A DNA stretch of 64,000 nucleotides from Phaeodactylibacter sp. (GCA_024102975.1 JAGFJD010000364.1:1-64000); one strand, 5' to 3'. Positions 33,481 through 42,098 are shown, counted from the first letter of the stretch. The notes: generated by a model from the letters alone, not told the origin. Made by a program: numbers and translations.

Positions 33481-34830
33481 ATGGGTAAATTACCAAAACC
33501 TAGATTTAACCTGAAATCGCCGAAAGCTAAAAGAGAAACCCTGATTTTAATGTTTTTCAGGTACCGGGGGAAAAGGCTCCAATATTCCACCGGCCTGAAC
33601 ATCCACCCCAAAGATTGGGATACAAAAGCCCAGAGGCCGATTGCTCAGGCAAGGCGGCAAGACCTGTTTGTTATTGAGAGGGAACTGGATAACCTCTCTA
33701 CCTACTGCATGGACATCTTCATAGGGAAAGATTACGGCGCTATCAGCGTCGAAGAGTTCAAGAGGCAGTTAGATATTAAAATGGGCAAAACGGCAATTCC
33801 TGATGCCCCGCAGGGCGATCAGGAACCGGAAGAAAAGACACCTTCCTTTTTTGAGTTCATCGAACAGGAGATTGCGGAAATGAAGGCTACCAATATGAAA
33901 CAGGGTAGCCTGAAGGTATTCAAAAGGCATGCCGCCATTTTGAAGGAATTCGCCCTGGAACAGTTCCCGGACGGGAAAATGTTTGCCTATGAGGATGTTG
34001 ACTGGAATTTCCGGCTGAAGCTGATCGACTGGCTTGCCGGAAGGAACGTCCAGCTCGCCTATGGCAATAAGACCTTGAAGATCCTCCGGCAGTATTTGGA
34101 ACGTGCCAGAAGAAAGAAGCTGCACGGCAACACCGACTATCAGGGAGTAGGGTGGACAGTTACCCGCAAAAAAGCTACCGGGCAGAAGGTCATTCTCACA
34201 TTGGAAGAACTCAATCATCTTGCCGGCCTGAAACTCTCCGGCCATCTGGCAAAGGTGCGTGACATCTGTCTGATCGGGGCAGGGACAGGGCAGCGCTACA
34301 GCGACTTTTCCAGATACACTCCTGATAACTTCTACAAGACTCTGAATGGCATTTCCATCCTATCGCTGATCTCTACAAAGACCGACACTCCGGCAAAGAT
34401 TCCCCTTAATCTCTTTACCTGGCTTATCCCGGTACTGGAAAAGCATGGCTATTCCACGCCGAAGATGTCCATGCAGAAATTTAATGACGGCATAAAGGAA
34501 GTTTGCAAGCTGGCAGGCTTTGACGAACAGGTATTGAAGATAGAACAATATATGGGGCGCAAGGCCAGAGTGGAGAAATACCATGCTCCGAAATATGAGG
34601 AGGTTTCCTCCCATATCTGCCGCCGGAGTTTTGCTACCAACCTCTACCGCATGGGCTACCGCCTTGCCCAGATCATGCCGCTGACCGGTCATGCAACGGA
34701 ATCTCAACTGAGGGAATATATCGGTATAGATAACGAGATGAACGCCGAGGAAATAGCCTTCAGCATTATGGAGCGAAGGAATAATGGCCGGAAGGGTTCC
34801 GCAGGAACTTTGAAGGTCGTCAATTCTTAG
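33481..34830 (+). CDS. Tyrosine-family site-specific integrase
   Basis: A 449-residue integrase of the Bacteroidota phage_int_SAM_5 type. The N-terminal arm-binding domain (RYRGKRLQYSTGLNIHPKDW) is followed by a SAM-like core-binding domain and the catalytic domain. Catalytic residues visible are Arg272 (GTGQRYSDF), His378 and Arg381 (HICRR), His404 (LTGHAT) and the nucleophile Tyr413 (REYIGI). It integrates and excises the element that starts here. It is the first gene after a repeat-rich region and is followed by a 17-base motif found three times in the element. Confidence 0.95.
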   Translation: MGKLPKPRFNLKSPKAKRETLILMFFRYRGKRLQYSTGLNIHPKDWDTKAQRPIAQARRQDLFVIERELDNLSTYCMDIFIGKDYGAISVEEFKRQLDIKMGKTAIPDAPQGDQEPEEKTPSFFEFIEQEIAEMKATNMKQGSLKVFKRHAAILKEFALEQFPDGKMFAYEDVDWNFRLKLIDWLAGRNVQLAYGNKTLKILRQYLERARRKKLHGNTDYQGVGWTVTRKKATGQKVILTLEELNHLAGLKLSGHLAKVRDICLIGAGTGQRYSDFSRYTPDNFYKTLNGISILSLISTKTDTPAKIPLNLFTWLIPVLEKHGYSTPKMSMQKFNDGIKEVCKLAGFDEQVLKIEQYMGRKARVEKYHAPKYEEVSSHICRRSFATNLYRMGYRLAQIMPLTGHATESQLREYIGIDNEMNAEEIAFSIMERRNNGRKGSAGTLKVVNS

Positions 34831-34846
34831 CTGCTGAAAAGAAAAA
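34830..34846 (+). repeat. 17-base element-specific motif, copy 1
   Basis: GCTGCTGAAAAGAAAAA overlaps the last base of the integrase stop and lies before the next gene. Exact copies occur at 42185-42201 and 55250-55266, all on the plus strand and all intergenic. Confidence 0.75.
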
Positions 34847-34872
34847 ATTGTCAAACCGTAAAATAACATCCA

Positions 34873-35574
34873 ATGCAAAATATGTTAATCAACGATGATT
34901 TCAGGAAGTCGATAAAGCGCTTGCGCTCCGTTCTGCCGGTGCTGAGTTTTGGGCTGCTGATCTCCACTTACCTGATCTCCGCCATAATAATGGGCATCTT
35001 TCATGCCCAGAATGCTCCCAATGCCGGGTTTATGATTGCCGCCTTCCTGGTGCCGCTTGCCATTCAGGCGGGGAGGGGAACACTGGTGTTCTTCTTCCAG
35101 CTGAACCCTGCCCATATTCAGGGCAAATATTCCTTCGGGATAATCGCCGCTACTGCCCTGCTTGTCCTTTCCCTGGCCGAAGCCTATCTGGTTTTGAATC
35201 CGCATGGATTCTCATGGATTATATCCGTCTCAACGCTGATGCTGATCGGCTGGGTGGTTGAGATAATGATCCTTAAGGAAACCATTTTTGCAACTCAGAT
35301 AGAGTTGTTTCAGGACAAGGCGATGTGGCAGGAGGTGAGGGGGTTCTATATCGCCCGGACGGAAATGCAGCAATTTCTGGAAGGGCTGGATAACGGTAAA
35401 GTGCCAGCTTTGCCGATAGCGGAGAGCGAGGCCAGTGAGCCAGAAGAGGAAAAAGCGGAGGCTTTGCCGCCTCCGGAGAACAGGGCGCTTGGCCTGCTTC
35501 AGGAACTGAATAAACATTTGGAGGGAAAAGTACCCAGCCCTTCCCTGAACGGCCAGGAGAAGGGCAGCAACTGA
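34873..35574 (+). CDS. Membrane protein of unknown function, four TM segments
   Basis: A 233-residue protein. Four hydrophobic segments occupy residues ~20-135 (VLPVLSFGLLISTYLISAII, FMIAAFLVPLAIQAGRGTLV, FGIIAATALLVLSLAEAYLVL, WIISVSTLMLIGWVVEIMIL). The C-terminal ~90 residues are cytoplasmic-like, Glu/Pro-rich (ASEPEEEKAEALPPPENRAL). A more internal Met (MLINDDF) is an equally good start. It follows the integrase by 42 bases and overlaps the next frame by 4 bases, so it probably forms a small operon with it. No family recognised. A conjugation or exclusion role is possible but unsupported. Confidence 0.7.
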   Translation: MQNMLINDDFRKSIKRLRSVLPVLSFGLLISTYLISAIIMGIFHAQNAPNAGFMIAAFLVPLAIQAGRGTLVFFFQLNPAHIQGKYSFGIIAATALLVLSLAEAYLVLNPHGFSWIISVSTLMLIGWVVEIMILKETIFATQIELFQDKAMWQEVRGFYIARTEMQQFLEGLDNGKVPALPIAESEASEPEEEKAEALPPPENRALGLLQELNKHLEGKVPSPSLNGQEKGSN

Positions 35575-35825
35575 CAAGTGCCACATTTTACGGTGTTACC
35601 CTCGATAAGGATGATCCGTTTTTAGGCCATAACCTTGACCGGCTGGAAAAGCGGTTCCGGGAGCGTTATTATTCTTCGGTGGAGAAAAACCGGCAGAGGA
35701 AGAAAGAGAGCAAAGCCCCGCATCAGACGGTTTTAAAGTCTATGGAGGATAATAGAAAACGGTTTATGATGGCAAGATTACTGCGGCATGTTCTTCTTGA
35801 AGAGGAGCTGAATCTTGAGATTTAA
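35571..35825 (+). CDS. Small basic protein, possible CTG start
   Basis: An 84-codon frame reading DDPFLGHNLDRLEKRFRERY and on to RFMMARLLRHVLLEEELNLE. There is no ATG, GTG or TTG in frame before codon ~58; the only plausible beginning is CTG at 35571, which overlaps the upstream stop (CTGA). A strong ribosome-binding-like AGGAGAAGG lies ~7 bases before it. The protein is rich in Arg/Lys and helical. It ends just before a terminator. If real, it is translationally coupled to the membrane protein gene. Function unknown. Confidence 0.45.
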   Translation: MTSATFYGVTLDKDDPFLGHNLDRLEKRFRERYYSSVEKNRQRKKESKAPHQTVLKSMEDNRKRFMMARLLRHVLLEEELNLEI

Positions 35826-35834
35826 TGACCTTTT

Positions 35835-35866
35835 AAGGAGCCCTTCTGTAGATAGAAGGGTTTCCT
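35835..35866 (+). terminator. Terminator after the 34873-35825 operon
   Basis: CCCTTCT (35841-35847) pairs with AGAAGGG (35854-35860), extended by AAGGA / TCCTT, followed by a T-rich tail. Confidence 0.7.
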
Positions 35867-35964
35867 TTATATACAATCACGTTTCGGTTTCCCCTGCTTT
35901 TTACACTCTGTATATTAGCTATTGAGGTTATCTTCAGCTATTCAGCTCTAGCTGAAAGTCGCAT

Positions 35965-36174
35965 TCATTTGAATACTTCGAATATTGAAACTTCAGCATG
36001 TCCTTTCGAAATCTTCTGGGTATGTCCATCGTGAATCGAAAACTGTGCTGCTAATTCTATAGCTTCTTTTGCTTCTTCTTTAGATTCAAACTCATAACCA
36101 AGCCCATTGCCTTCTTCGTTAAGTAAAGAAGCGGGAAACCACTGCCCTTTTCGAAAAACAAATACTTTGTACAT
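35965..36174 (-). CDS. Hypothetical small protein
   Basis: A 69-residue frame (MYKVFVFRKGQWFPASLLNE, ESKEEAKEAIELAAQ). The pattern of two strands then an Ala/Glu-rich helix suggests a small alpha/beta domain. The gene stands alone between terminators. No family recognised. Confidence 0.55.
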   Translation of the reverse strand: MYKVFVFRKGQWFPASLLNEEGNGLGYEFESKEEAKEAIELAAQFSIHDGHTQKISKGHAEVSIFEVFK

Positions 36175-36314
36175 AGCATAAAAGTTTAGTTAATGAGTTG
36201 TACGTTAATCAGGGTTTTATGTTTTGATCAGTTAAAAAGAAATTTATTTCCCATAGTTAAGATTTATATCTGAAATCGAGATTAGAATGGGATTTCTCTA
36301 TGTTAAAAGAAAAG

Positions 36315-36467
36315 TTAATCACTTTGATTCTGCCATTCCCCACATTTCGGACAATACCCGTCTCCGATATATTGATGATAGGTTACCTCGATACTGCCGC
36401 AATGGATACAGGTTACAGGCTCCAGATTGAAGCCTGCTTCCTTGATGTCTTTTACTGTATAGTACAT
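36315..36467 (-). CDS. 50-residue zinc-ribbon-like protein
   Basis: MYYTVKDIKEAGFNLEPVTC, IHCGSIEVTYHQYIGDGYCP, then KCGEWQNQSD. Two CxxC pairs (CIHC and CPKC) separated by ~20 residues would bind zinc. The start is preceded by GGAGGT at 6-base spacing. The frame overlaps the end of the upstream gene (36452-36964) by 16 bases, so they are coupled. The role is unknown; it could bind nucleic acid or a protein partner. Confidence 0.75.
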   Translation of the reverse strand: MYYTVKDIKEAGFNLEPVTCIHCGSIEVTYHQYIGDGYCPKCGEWQNQSD

Positions 36468-36964
36468 GATGTTACCTCCTGCCCGTACATGACATATTGC
36501 CCGGCGATTTCCTGAATGGTTCCGTCAAGGATTATAGCCTGTCCGGTAGAGCATCTTCCCCAATATTTGCCATAATCGGTAGAAAGCACCGGCTGGCCTA
36601 CATTTCTGAGTTTATCAAACAACCATCCTGAAACCTGCCACCATTCATAGATTTCATGGGGTTCAGGATCAAAGCCTAGTTCATAAGCTCTTGCTTCTCT
36701 TTCATCAAAAGCAATTTCCCATACCTCTTCCAGTTCTTCACCTTCAAGATTTTCGCAAAGGAAAGATTCTATTGTTTCCAGGCTGTCATCGTAGAGGTTT
36801 TCAATATTTTCATAGCTGAAACCGGCTTTCCCGATGAAGGGAATATCGCTGTGTTTAAGCATATCATTGACCATACAGGAAGCACATTGGATAATATCCC
36901 TTGCTATGTACCTTTCCGCCAGTTCGTGAATCTCTTTTGAATATCCATAATATGACTCTGTCAT
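36452..36964 (-). CDS. Hypothetical acidic protein of mobile elements
   Basis: A 170-residue, strongly acidic protein (FLCENLEGEELEEVWEIAFD) with several aromatic residues (EPHEIYEWWQVSGWLFDKL) and a C-terminal part (YGKYWGRCSTGQAIILDGTI). The start MTESYYGYSKEI has no better alternative. It overlaps the downstream zinc-ribbon gene by 16 bases. Similar acidic proteins are found in conjugative elements and sometimes mimic DNA, but no specific family was recognised. Function unknown. Confidence 0.65.
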   Translation of the reverse strand: MTESYYGYSKEIHELAERYIARDIIQCASCMVNDMLKHSDIPFIGKAGFSYENIENLYDDSLETIESFLCENLEGEELEEVWEIAFDEREARAYELGFDPEPHEIYEWWQVSGWLFDKLRNVGQPVLSTDYGKYWGRCSTGQAIILDGTIQEIAGQYVMYGQEVTSCTIQ

Positions 36965-37369
36965 TTCATCCTCTCTATATTGTATTGTTAAAGGGTATAA
37001 AGCCTGTTGCTCTATACCCTTCTGCCTTCCGGCGAGGATGGGGTAACAACTGCATAGAGGAGGGGAATCACCTGATCTGCACGAAGGAAGATCGGGGAAA
37101 CCTCTTGCGGGCGTGAGGGTGAAACCCCTTAGAAAAACTCCCTGAAATGTTAAAAACTGTTAAAGTTTGCTGTTTTTGGCTATTCCCGTCTTTTCCCAGA
37201 AGGTTTCAGATGATTTCATTTGATACCGTACCTGTTTTTCCTGCTTTTCCAGATGATTCCATTTCGTTTCATTTTAACGCTTAATGGGCTGATTTTCTGT
37301 GATTTGCAGAAGAGAATCCTGCCCCATATATTGCGGTTATATCAATCAGATCACTCTAAAATCAGCATC
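36965..37369. other. Intergenic region with direct repeats
   Basis: It contains the hairpin GGGTATA ... TATACCC (about 36993-37020) and near-identical direct repeats CAGATGATTTCATTT / CAGATGATTCCATTT (about 37207 and 37250), which could be operator sites for the HTH protein encoded just downstream. No gene seen. Confidence 0.5.
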
Positions 37370-37675
37370 ATGGAAAACAATAACATCATCCTGCACTCGA
37401 TCACTCCTGCCGAGTTGAAAGCAATGATCCGGGAACTTGTTAAAGAGGAATTTGACGTAATGAATCGGGAACTTCAGCGGGTGATGGGAGAGGACGACCT
37501 GGTCAGCACCGGCACGGCCTGCCGGTTGCTTGGGGTATGCTCCAAGGTTTTACGCTACCTGGTGAATGAAGGGCATTTCACCGTATTTCATCATATGAAG
37601 GAGCGGCGGTTTATCCGGGCGGAACTGCTGGAATTCAGGAATAAGCATAGGGTGAGTAGGTTGAAAAGAGTTTGA
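37370..37675 (+). CDS. Excisionase-like helix-turn-helix protein
   Basis: Start MENNNIILHSITPAELKAMI (37370); the in-frame ATG 50 codons upstream gives a leader unlike any protein. 101 residues. The N-terminal helix (LKAMIRELVKEEFDVMNREL) is followed by a MerR/Xis-like winged helix (LVSTGTACRLLGVCSKVLRYLVNEGHF). Proteins of this kind in Bacteroidota elements act as excisionases or regulators, probably with the integrase. Direct repeats just upstream are candidate binding sites. Confidence 0.8.
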   Translation: MENNNIILHSITPAELKAMIRELVKEEFDVMNRELQRVMGEDDLVSTGTACRLLGVCSKVLRYLVNEGHFTVFHHMKERRFIRAELLEFRNKHRVSRLKRV

Positions 37676-37719
37676 TCATATAAAATATGAAATTCCTGCC
37701 CCGCCAGAAGCCAAGTTCC

Positions 37720-38532
37720 TTATTCAAGGTTGCTTATGGATTTATCTAATCTACGATGAATTAATGATATTAAACTCATCATATCCAGAGCATCTTCTTC
37801 ATTTATTTCCCATTTGATCTTTGGAGCGTGTGCTGTTGTATTTCTAAATGTTCCAAACATTCCCTTGAGCAAGTTTGAAAAACCTTTCTGTTCACTTTCA
37901 TCTGTTTCTGTTTTTAAATCATTAATTTTAATCAACGGGTTTTTAATTGAGAAAGCTTTCTCTATCAAAGGGACTGTATCCTCTGTAAGGCCAGTTTTCT
38001 CTCTGATTTTATCTGCTACGCTTTTTGCTGCCTCAAAAACAGAATGAAAATAGTTTTCAGCCAGTAATTCTGCTCTGCAATAATTATAAATCTCGGGGTG
38101 GGTATTACGTTCCTGTAATTTATGCTTGAATCTATTTGCTCTCTTCTCAGCTTCTGAAATGGTAGTTGAAATTTTTGTTTTTGAGAATTTCCCTGTCTCT
38201 TTAAGTTCTAATCCAATAAATGAAAGTACCTTATTCAGTTCAAACCTCAAATCCTCAAATTCCTCTTTTCTTCCAATAAATCTTGCTGGGTTGATTGATT
38301 TTTGGATAAAAGATAAAATGTTATTCGAGAATTGTTTCTTATTTTGGAAGTCAGCAAATGCATTGTAAAGCCTTTTCCATTTAGTATTTGTTGGATCAAT
38401 ATCAGGTATTTTACTGTCTCCCAAAATTTTACCAATCTCTGTTCCTGTTAAACCTCTATTAGTATCTGCAACTATTTTACAAATACTTTCCAATATTTCG
38501 GACTTTATTGGTGGCTCAAATCTTTTTTTCAT
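37720..38532 (-). CDS. TIGR02391/Hypoth_Ymh family protein with HEPN-like motif
   Basis: Start MKKRFEPPIKSEILESICKI (38532) matches the usual family N-terminus; the upstream ATG (38565) adds only 11 codons. 270 residues. The C-terminal ~130 residues are helical and hold RNTTAH (Arg230 to His235, RxxxxH pattern of HEPN ribonucleases) in the stretch LLKGMFGTFRNTTAHAPKI. The family is common in defence islands and near phage genes, but its activity is unproven. It is 85 bases downstream of a membrane protein gene on the same strand and is AT-rich compared with the flanking element. A two-gene abortive infection unit is conceivable. Confidence 0.75.
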   Translation of the reverse strand: MKKRFEPPIKSEILESICKIVADTNRGLTGTEIGKILGDSKIPDIDPTNTKWKRLYNAFADFQNKKQFSNNILSFIQKSINPARFIGRKEEFEDLRFELNKVLSFIGLELKETGKFSKTKISTTISEAEKRANRFKHKLQERNTHPEIYNYCRAELLAENYFHSVFEAAKSVADKIREKTGLTEDTVPLIEKAFSIKNPLIKINDLKTETDESEQKGFSNLLKGMFGTFRNTTAHAPKIKWEINEEDALDMMSLISLIHRRLDKSISNLE

Positions 38533-38617
38533 TTGTCCAAATTTCCATAGGAGTTCTATAATCAAACTTTCACTTTTATAGAAATCGTTTAATATTTAAT
38601 AAACATTTTATTGTGCT

Positions 38618-39358
38618 TCAGATCAGGTATTTTAATGGTTTATATACATAGTTCTTAGTGAACCATTTACCTTTCCGCCTTTTAATTAAAGTGAAATAAC
38701 TATTCCCTTCTCCATTTTCCAGTTCAAAAAGAATCTCAAGTTTTCTCAACTCCGGTGGATAATTTGATTTTAATTCTCTATCTCTCTCATCTTGAGTTCC
38801 TTGAAATATTTTTTCGAATTCTATTCTTATCAAATTCTTTTCTCCTGATTTAATAGGTTCTTTCTCATGTAAATTGTTAATGGGCAGAACATATCTTTCC
38901 TTAAAAAAATAAATTCCATCAGGTTTGTAATTATTCATCCCTGGAAAAGAAATTCCCTTAAATTTTTTCTTTAAATGTATCTTTGGATTGAATGCGTGAT
39001 AGTTTGAATTGTTTCTGATTATTAAGCTATAAGACCAGTATAAATCCCACTCGTAAATACCATTTTTTTGTCTTCCTAAAAAATGACCCTCTTCATCTTT
39101 CGGACTTTTTTTACATGGTCTCGTGGAACTGTGTGTTTGAGTTACATTGATTTCTTCAAATTGAAGCCTTGGCTTCTCTTTACTTCCAAATATTTGATCT
39201 ATTAGATTGAAAATGAGTTCTACTATGATGCCAATAGTACCTAAAATGAAAAGAAATGCTTCCATTCCTCCTTCTTGATCCATGAGCCACTCATAGCCGT
39301 ATTTCAAGCTCAAAAAGCCCATCCCCAAAAGAAAAAACACTCTGATTAGTGAAGTCAT
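38618..39358 (-). CDS. Hypothetical membrane protein with cytoplasmic/periplasmic beta domain
   Basis: A 246-residue protein. Two N-terminal TM helices (LIRVFFLLGMGFLSLKYGY and AFLFILGTIGIIVELIFNLI) precede a soluble domain of ~180 residues with Ig-like strand features (YWSYSLIIRNNSNYHAFNPK, IRIEFEKIFQGTQDERDREL). AT-rich. It lies upstream of the HEPN-motif gene and may be co-transcribed with it. No family recognised; a sensor in a defence pair is speculative. Confidence 0.6.
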   Translation of the reverse strand: MTSLIRVFFLLGMGFLSLKYGYEWLMDQEGGMEAFLFILGTIGIIVELIFNLIDQIFGSKEKPRLQFEEINVTQTHSSTRPCKKSPKDEEGHFLGRQKNGIYEWDLYWSYSLIIRNNSNYHAFNPKIHLKKKFKGISFPGMNNYKPDGIYFFKERYVLPINNLHEKEPIKSGEKNLIRIEFEKIFQGTQDERDRELKSNYPPELRKLEILFELENGEGNSYFTLIKRRKGKWFTKNYVYKPLKYLI

Positions 39359-39782
39359 TTTTCTATGCTTATATGACTAAATTTTACTTATATGTAGTTT
39401 GGTTAAAACCTAAGTATTTCGTAATTAATTAGCTGAAAACCATAATATTATCTATACGCAATCGAATACAAAAAGTTCCAGAATAATTTAAACAAACAGC
39501 TTTATAAAATTAGAAAACATTTCACAAACCGGGCTGCGAAAAGCAAATTTACCATGAATAATTTGCTTCTTCTGGTCTGACCAGAAAGGAAAAGCCGCAA
39601 CCCAAGTGGAGGATTTTTCTTTCTCGGAAAAGACCATCTAAGCGGAGATGATAAAATCCCTGTGAATAAGCGGCCAGCGTAAATGGGATTTTGTCATCGG
39701 AGCTTGCCGCTTTCCTGCCGCCGCAGGCGGCTGGCCGCAATATCAACATATTGCTTATAGCCTTAATGTGTTCTCTTCCTGC
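39359..39782. other. Intergenic region, no gene seen
   Basis: 424 bases upstream of the membrane protein gene. It contains two neighbouring palindromes at 39541-39586 and otherwise no recognisable feature. Confidence 0.55.
39541..39586. repeat. Two adjacent palindromes
   Basis: AAGCAAATT (39541-39549) pairs with AATTTGCTT (39560-39568). Next to it TTCTGGTC-T-GACCAGAA (39570-39586) is a perfect palindrome with a 1-base centre. Operator-like, regulator unknown. Confidence 0.65.
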
Positions 39783-40031
39783 TTACTCCCCGTCGTATAA
39801 TTCCGGGTCAAGGCGGTAAAGCCCCTGGCCGGTATCCAGCCAAACGGAGCCGTAACGCTCTTTATCCTCGGCGGCTTCTTCCACATCATCATAATAGGCG
39901 GGTGTTTTCCCCTGCGGTGTCTCGTACTTGGAAAAGATCTCCGTATCCGGGAAAAGCTCTGTAAGCTGTTTTGCTTCTTCTAATGTGAGGAAAAGAGGTT
40001 CATTTATGAGGAATGGCGGCTTTGTACTCAT
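39783..40031 (-). CDS. Small acidic protein downstream of ArdC-like gene
   Basis: Start MSTKPPFLINEPLFLTLEEA (40031) gives 82 residues; a longer start at 40109 would overlap the upstream gene and is Pro/Cys-rich in a non-protein-like way. The protein is Glu/Asp-rich (YYDDVEEAAEDKERYGS, RLDPELYDGE). It follows the ArdC-like gene by 67 bases on the same strand, so it is probably in its operon. No function assigned. Confidence 0.65.
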   Translation of the reverse strand: MSTKPPFLINEPLFLTLEEAKQLTELFPDTEIFSKYETPQGKTPAYYDDVEEAAEDKERYGSVWLDTGQGLYRLDPELYDGE

Positions 40032-40098
40032 GGTATTGGCTTTGTTTATTGTAGCAATATAAAAAGGGCAGGGGGCAGGGCTGCCCCCTTTGGATGCC

Positions 40099-41019
40099 CT
40101 AGAAATCACTATTCCGGGATTTTCCCAAAATATAGTCTGCGGCTTTCTGTGCCTCTGCGGCTGCTTTGAAGACCAGCTTTTTATCAGCCTTCAAAACCTT
40201 TAGCCAGCCTTGCAAATATGCGGCGCTGTTCTCGGTCAGTTCGTCATAATTGATGCCCACCTGGGCGGAAAGGAAAGAGGCTCCCATTTCGGCTATCAGT
40301 TCCTCTTTGGAATAGCCCGGTGAGCCGAAGGGGTTAAGCTCGGTTATCCCTTCCCGGTTCAGGCGTGACTGATGCCCGGTTGAGTGGGTCAGTTCATGAA
40401 AGAAAGTGCAATAGTAATCCTCTGCCGTTTCAAATTGTGCGATGTCTGGCATGTTGAGTTTATCGGAATGCGGAGAATAATAAGCCCGGTTGGCATCTTC
40501 AAAAACATATTCCGGGGCGTTGGGCACGTTCTTAATAATGCGCTCACATTCTTCTATCCGCTCATGTTCCTTTAGCTCAACTTCGGGAATGTCTATTTCT
40601 ATCCCTTCCACGTCGGCAATATTGAACACATTGAAATATTTGAGCATGGGAATTACCTGCACCTCTTCCCCCATACCTTTGAGGGCTACGGCCTTATCCG
40701 GTGCTATAAAATTCTCGTCCTTATCCTTGAATAGAGGCTTATAGAAAAACACCATTTCGGACTTTGCCCCCTTCCTGATCTTCCCGCCTTTGGCTTTGGT
40801 CTGTTTGAAGCTCATAAAATAGGGGATCGGGTGCGGGGTCAGGTTCATCAGAAAGGCGTTAATGCCGGTGTAGATATGGCCAGTTGCGTAGTTGCGGGCC
40901 AAACCGTACCGGTTCCAGGTGCAACGCCACGGGGCAACGCCCTTTTCAAGCAATGCAACCATCTTGTTAGTTACTTCCTGATACAGGTCTCTTTTCTGGG
41001 TTCTGCTGTTCTTAGTCAT
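40099..41019 (-). CDS. ArdC-like antirestriction/ssDNA-binding zincin-type protein
   Basis: Start MTKNSRTQKRDLYQEVTNKM (41019); 306 residues. The N-terminal ssDNA-binding ArdC_N-type domain is seen in LLEKGVAPWRCTWNRYGLAR, NYATGHIYTGINAFLM and PYFMSFKQTKAKGGKIRKGA. The C-terminal zincin-like part has HELTH at residues 208-212 (HExxH) plus a downstream Glu in ELIAEMGASFL. ArdC-type proteins protect incoming element DNA against restriction during conjugation. The element also encodes its own type I system, so host restriction is the likely target. Confidence 0.9.
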   Translation of the reverse strand: MTKNSRTQKRDLYQEVTNKMVALLEKGVAPWRCTWNRYGLARNYATGHIYTGINAFLMNLTPHPIPYFMSFKQTKAKGGKIRKGAKSEMVFFYKPLFKDKDENFIAPDKAVALKGMGEEVQVIPMLKYFNVFNIADVEGIEIDIPEVELKEHERIEECERIIKNVPNAPEYVFEDANRAYYSPHSDKLNMPDIAQFETAEDYYCTFFHELTHSTGHQSRLNREGITELNPFGSPGYSKEELIAEMGASFLSAQVGINYDELTENSAAYLQGWLKVLKADKKLVFKAAAEAQKAADYILGKSRNSDF

Positions 41020-41232
41020 GGTTTTATCCTTTTTTAAATGTTTGATAATGAGTGGTTTCAACCGCTTACGCCTTCTCGGCGAGAGACAAAGGGGGAGCAG
41101 GCGCAAAGGGGAGGGTTGCAAGGTTTCTTGCCCCGGTTTGCACAAATGAGCGTACACAATGTGTTTGAGTGAATGCGGAAAATTGGGATACCCTTGCCGC
41201 CTGTGGGGGAGTGAGTCCCCCCTGATGATCTT

Positions 41233-41691
41233 TTAGATCAGCCCTTCATCGGCAAATGAATAATAGCCGCCTTCCGGCGATAAAATCAGGTGGTCAACTA
41301 CCAGGATGTCGAGCAGTTCCCCGGCCTTGCATAGTTTCCGGGTCAGGTCAATATCGGCCTGTGAGGGTTTTAAATTGCCGCTGGGGTGGTTATGGGCCAG
41401 GACTATGGAGGCCGCCCGGCCTTTCAGGGCTGCGGCAAATACCAGTTTGGCATCTACTACCGTCCCGGCGATACCTCCCTGAGAAACGAGGTAACGCCCC
41501 ATTGCCCGGTTTGAACGGTCTAACAGGAGGATGTAAAACTCCTCAAAGAGGTCTATTCCTTCGCTCCAGTTGGACAAAAGCACCATATAGGCATCACGGG
41601 AACAGGTGATTTGCGGCCGGTCTGCCGCCTTTACTTTGCTCTTGTAGGTAAGCTTGATTTCCGTTACCTGAATTGGAATTTTGTAACACAT
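41233..41691 (-). CDS. RadC-like JAB domain protein
   Basis: Start MCYKIPIQVTEIKLTYKSKV (41691); 152 residues; the longer open frame upstream has no family similarity. The MPN+/JAMM-type motif is visible: acidic residues in DLFEEFYILLLDRSN, then HNHPSGNLKPSQAD (His100, His102, Asp113). It contains only the JAB domain and lacks the N-terminal HhH of full-length RadC, as is normal for plasmid- and ICE-borne copies. Role in DNA repair is doubtful; such proteins accompany ArdC in mobile elements. Confidence 0.92.
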   Translation of the reverse strand: MCYKIPIQVTEIKLTYKSKVKAADRPQITCSRDAYMVLLSNWSEGIDLFEEFYILLLDRSNRAMGRYLVSQGGIAGTVVDAKLVFAAALKGRAASIVLAHNHPSGNLKPSQADIDLTRKLCKAGELLDILVVDHLILSPEGGYYSFADEGLI

Positions 41692-42098
41692 GGTTCTGAT
41701 GTTTTGTGGCTCATAAGCCGAATTGTTAATAAGGAAAACTCCCTTTCTCCGGGAGCGGAGGTGAACCTCCGGGGCAGTTTTTCTTTTCTGCCGAATACGT
41801 AATTGAGGTTTCCTCCCTTTTTGCGAAGGCATCAGGACTCGGCAGGCGGAGGCGGAAGCAAGGGTGGAGGGGTTATTTTTTATCTGGAGAGCAGCGGATG
41901 AGAAAAAATCATCCCGGAAAGGGAGGAACGACCGGCCCTTGATGTAGCCGGAGCCTGCGAGTATCTTGCCAAAGCAAAAGAAAGAGGGAGGTGACCGCAA
42001 TTACAGGCACGGAAAGAAAAAAGGGCAGGCCGGGAGGTAGCACTGAAGCGAGCACATCAATTACCCGATTATTCCCCTGGTTCCTGAACTGGCGGCGT

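Noticed and set aside
39549-39749. Minus-strand 66-codon frame
   Set aside because: Overlaps palindromes, no protein-like pattern; not supported as a gene.
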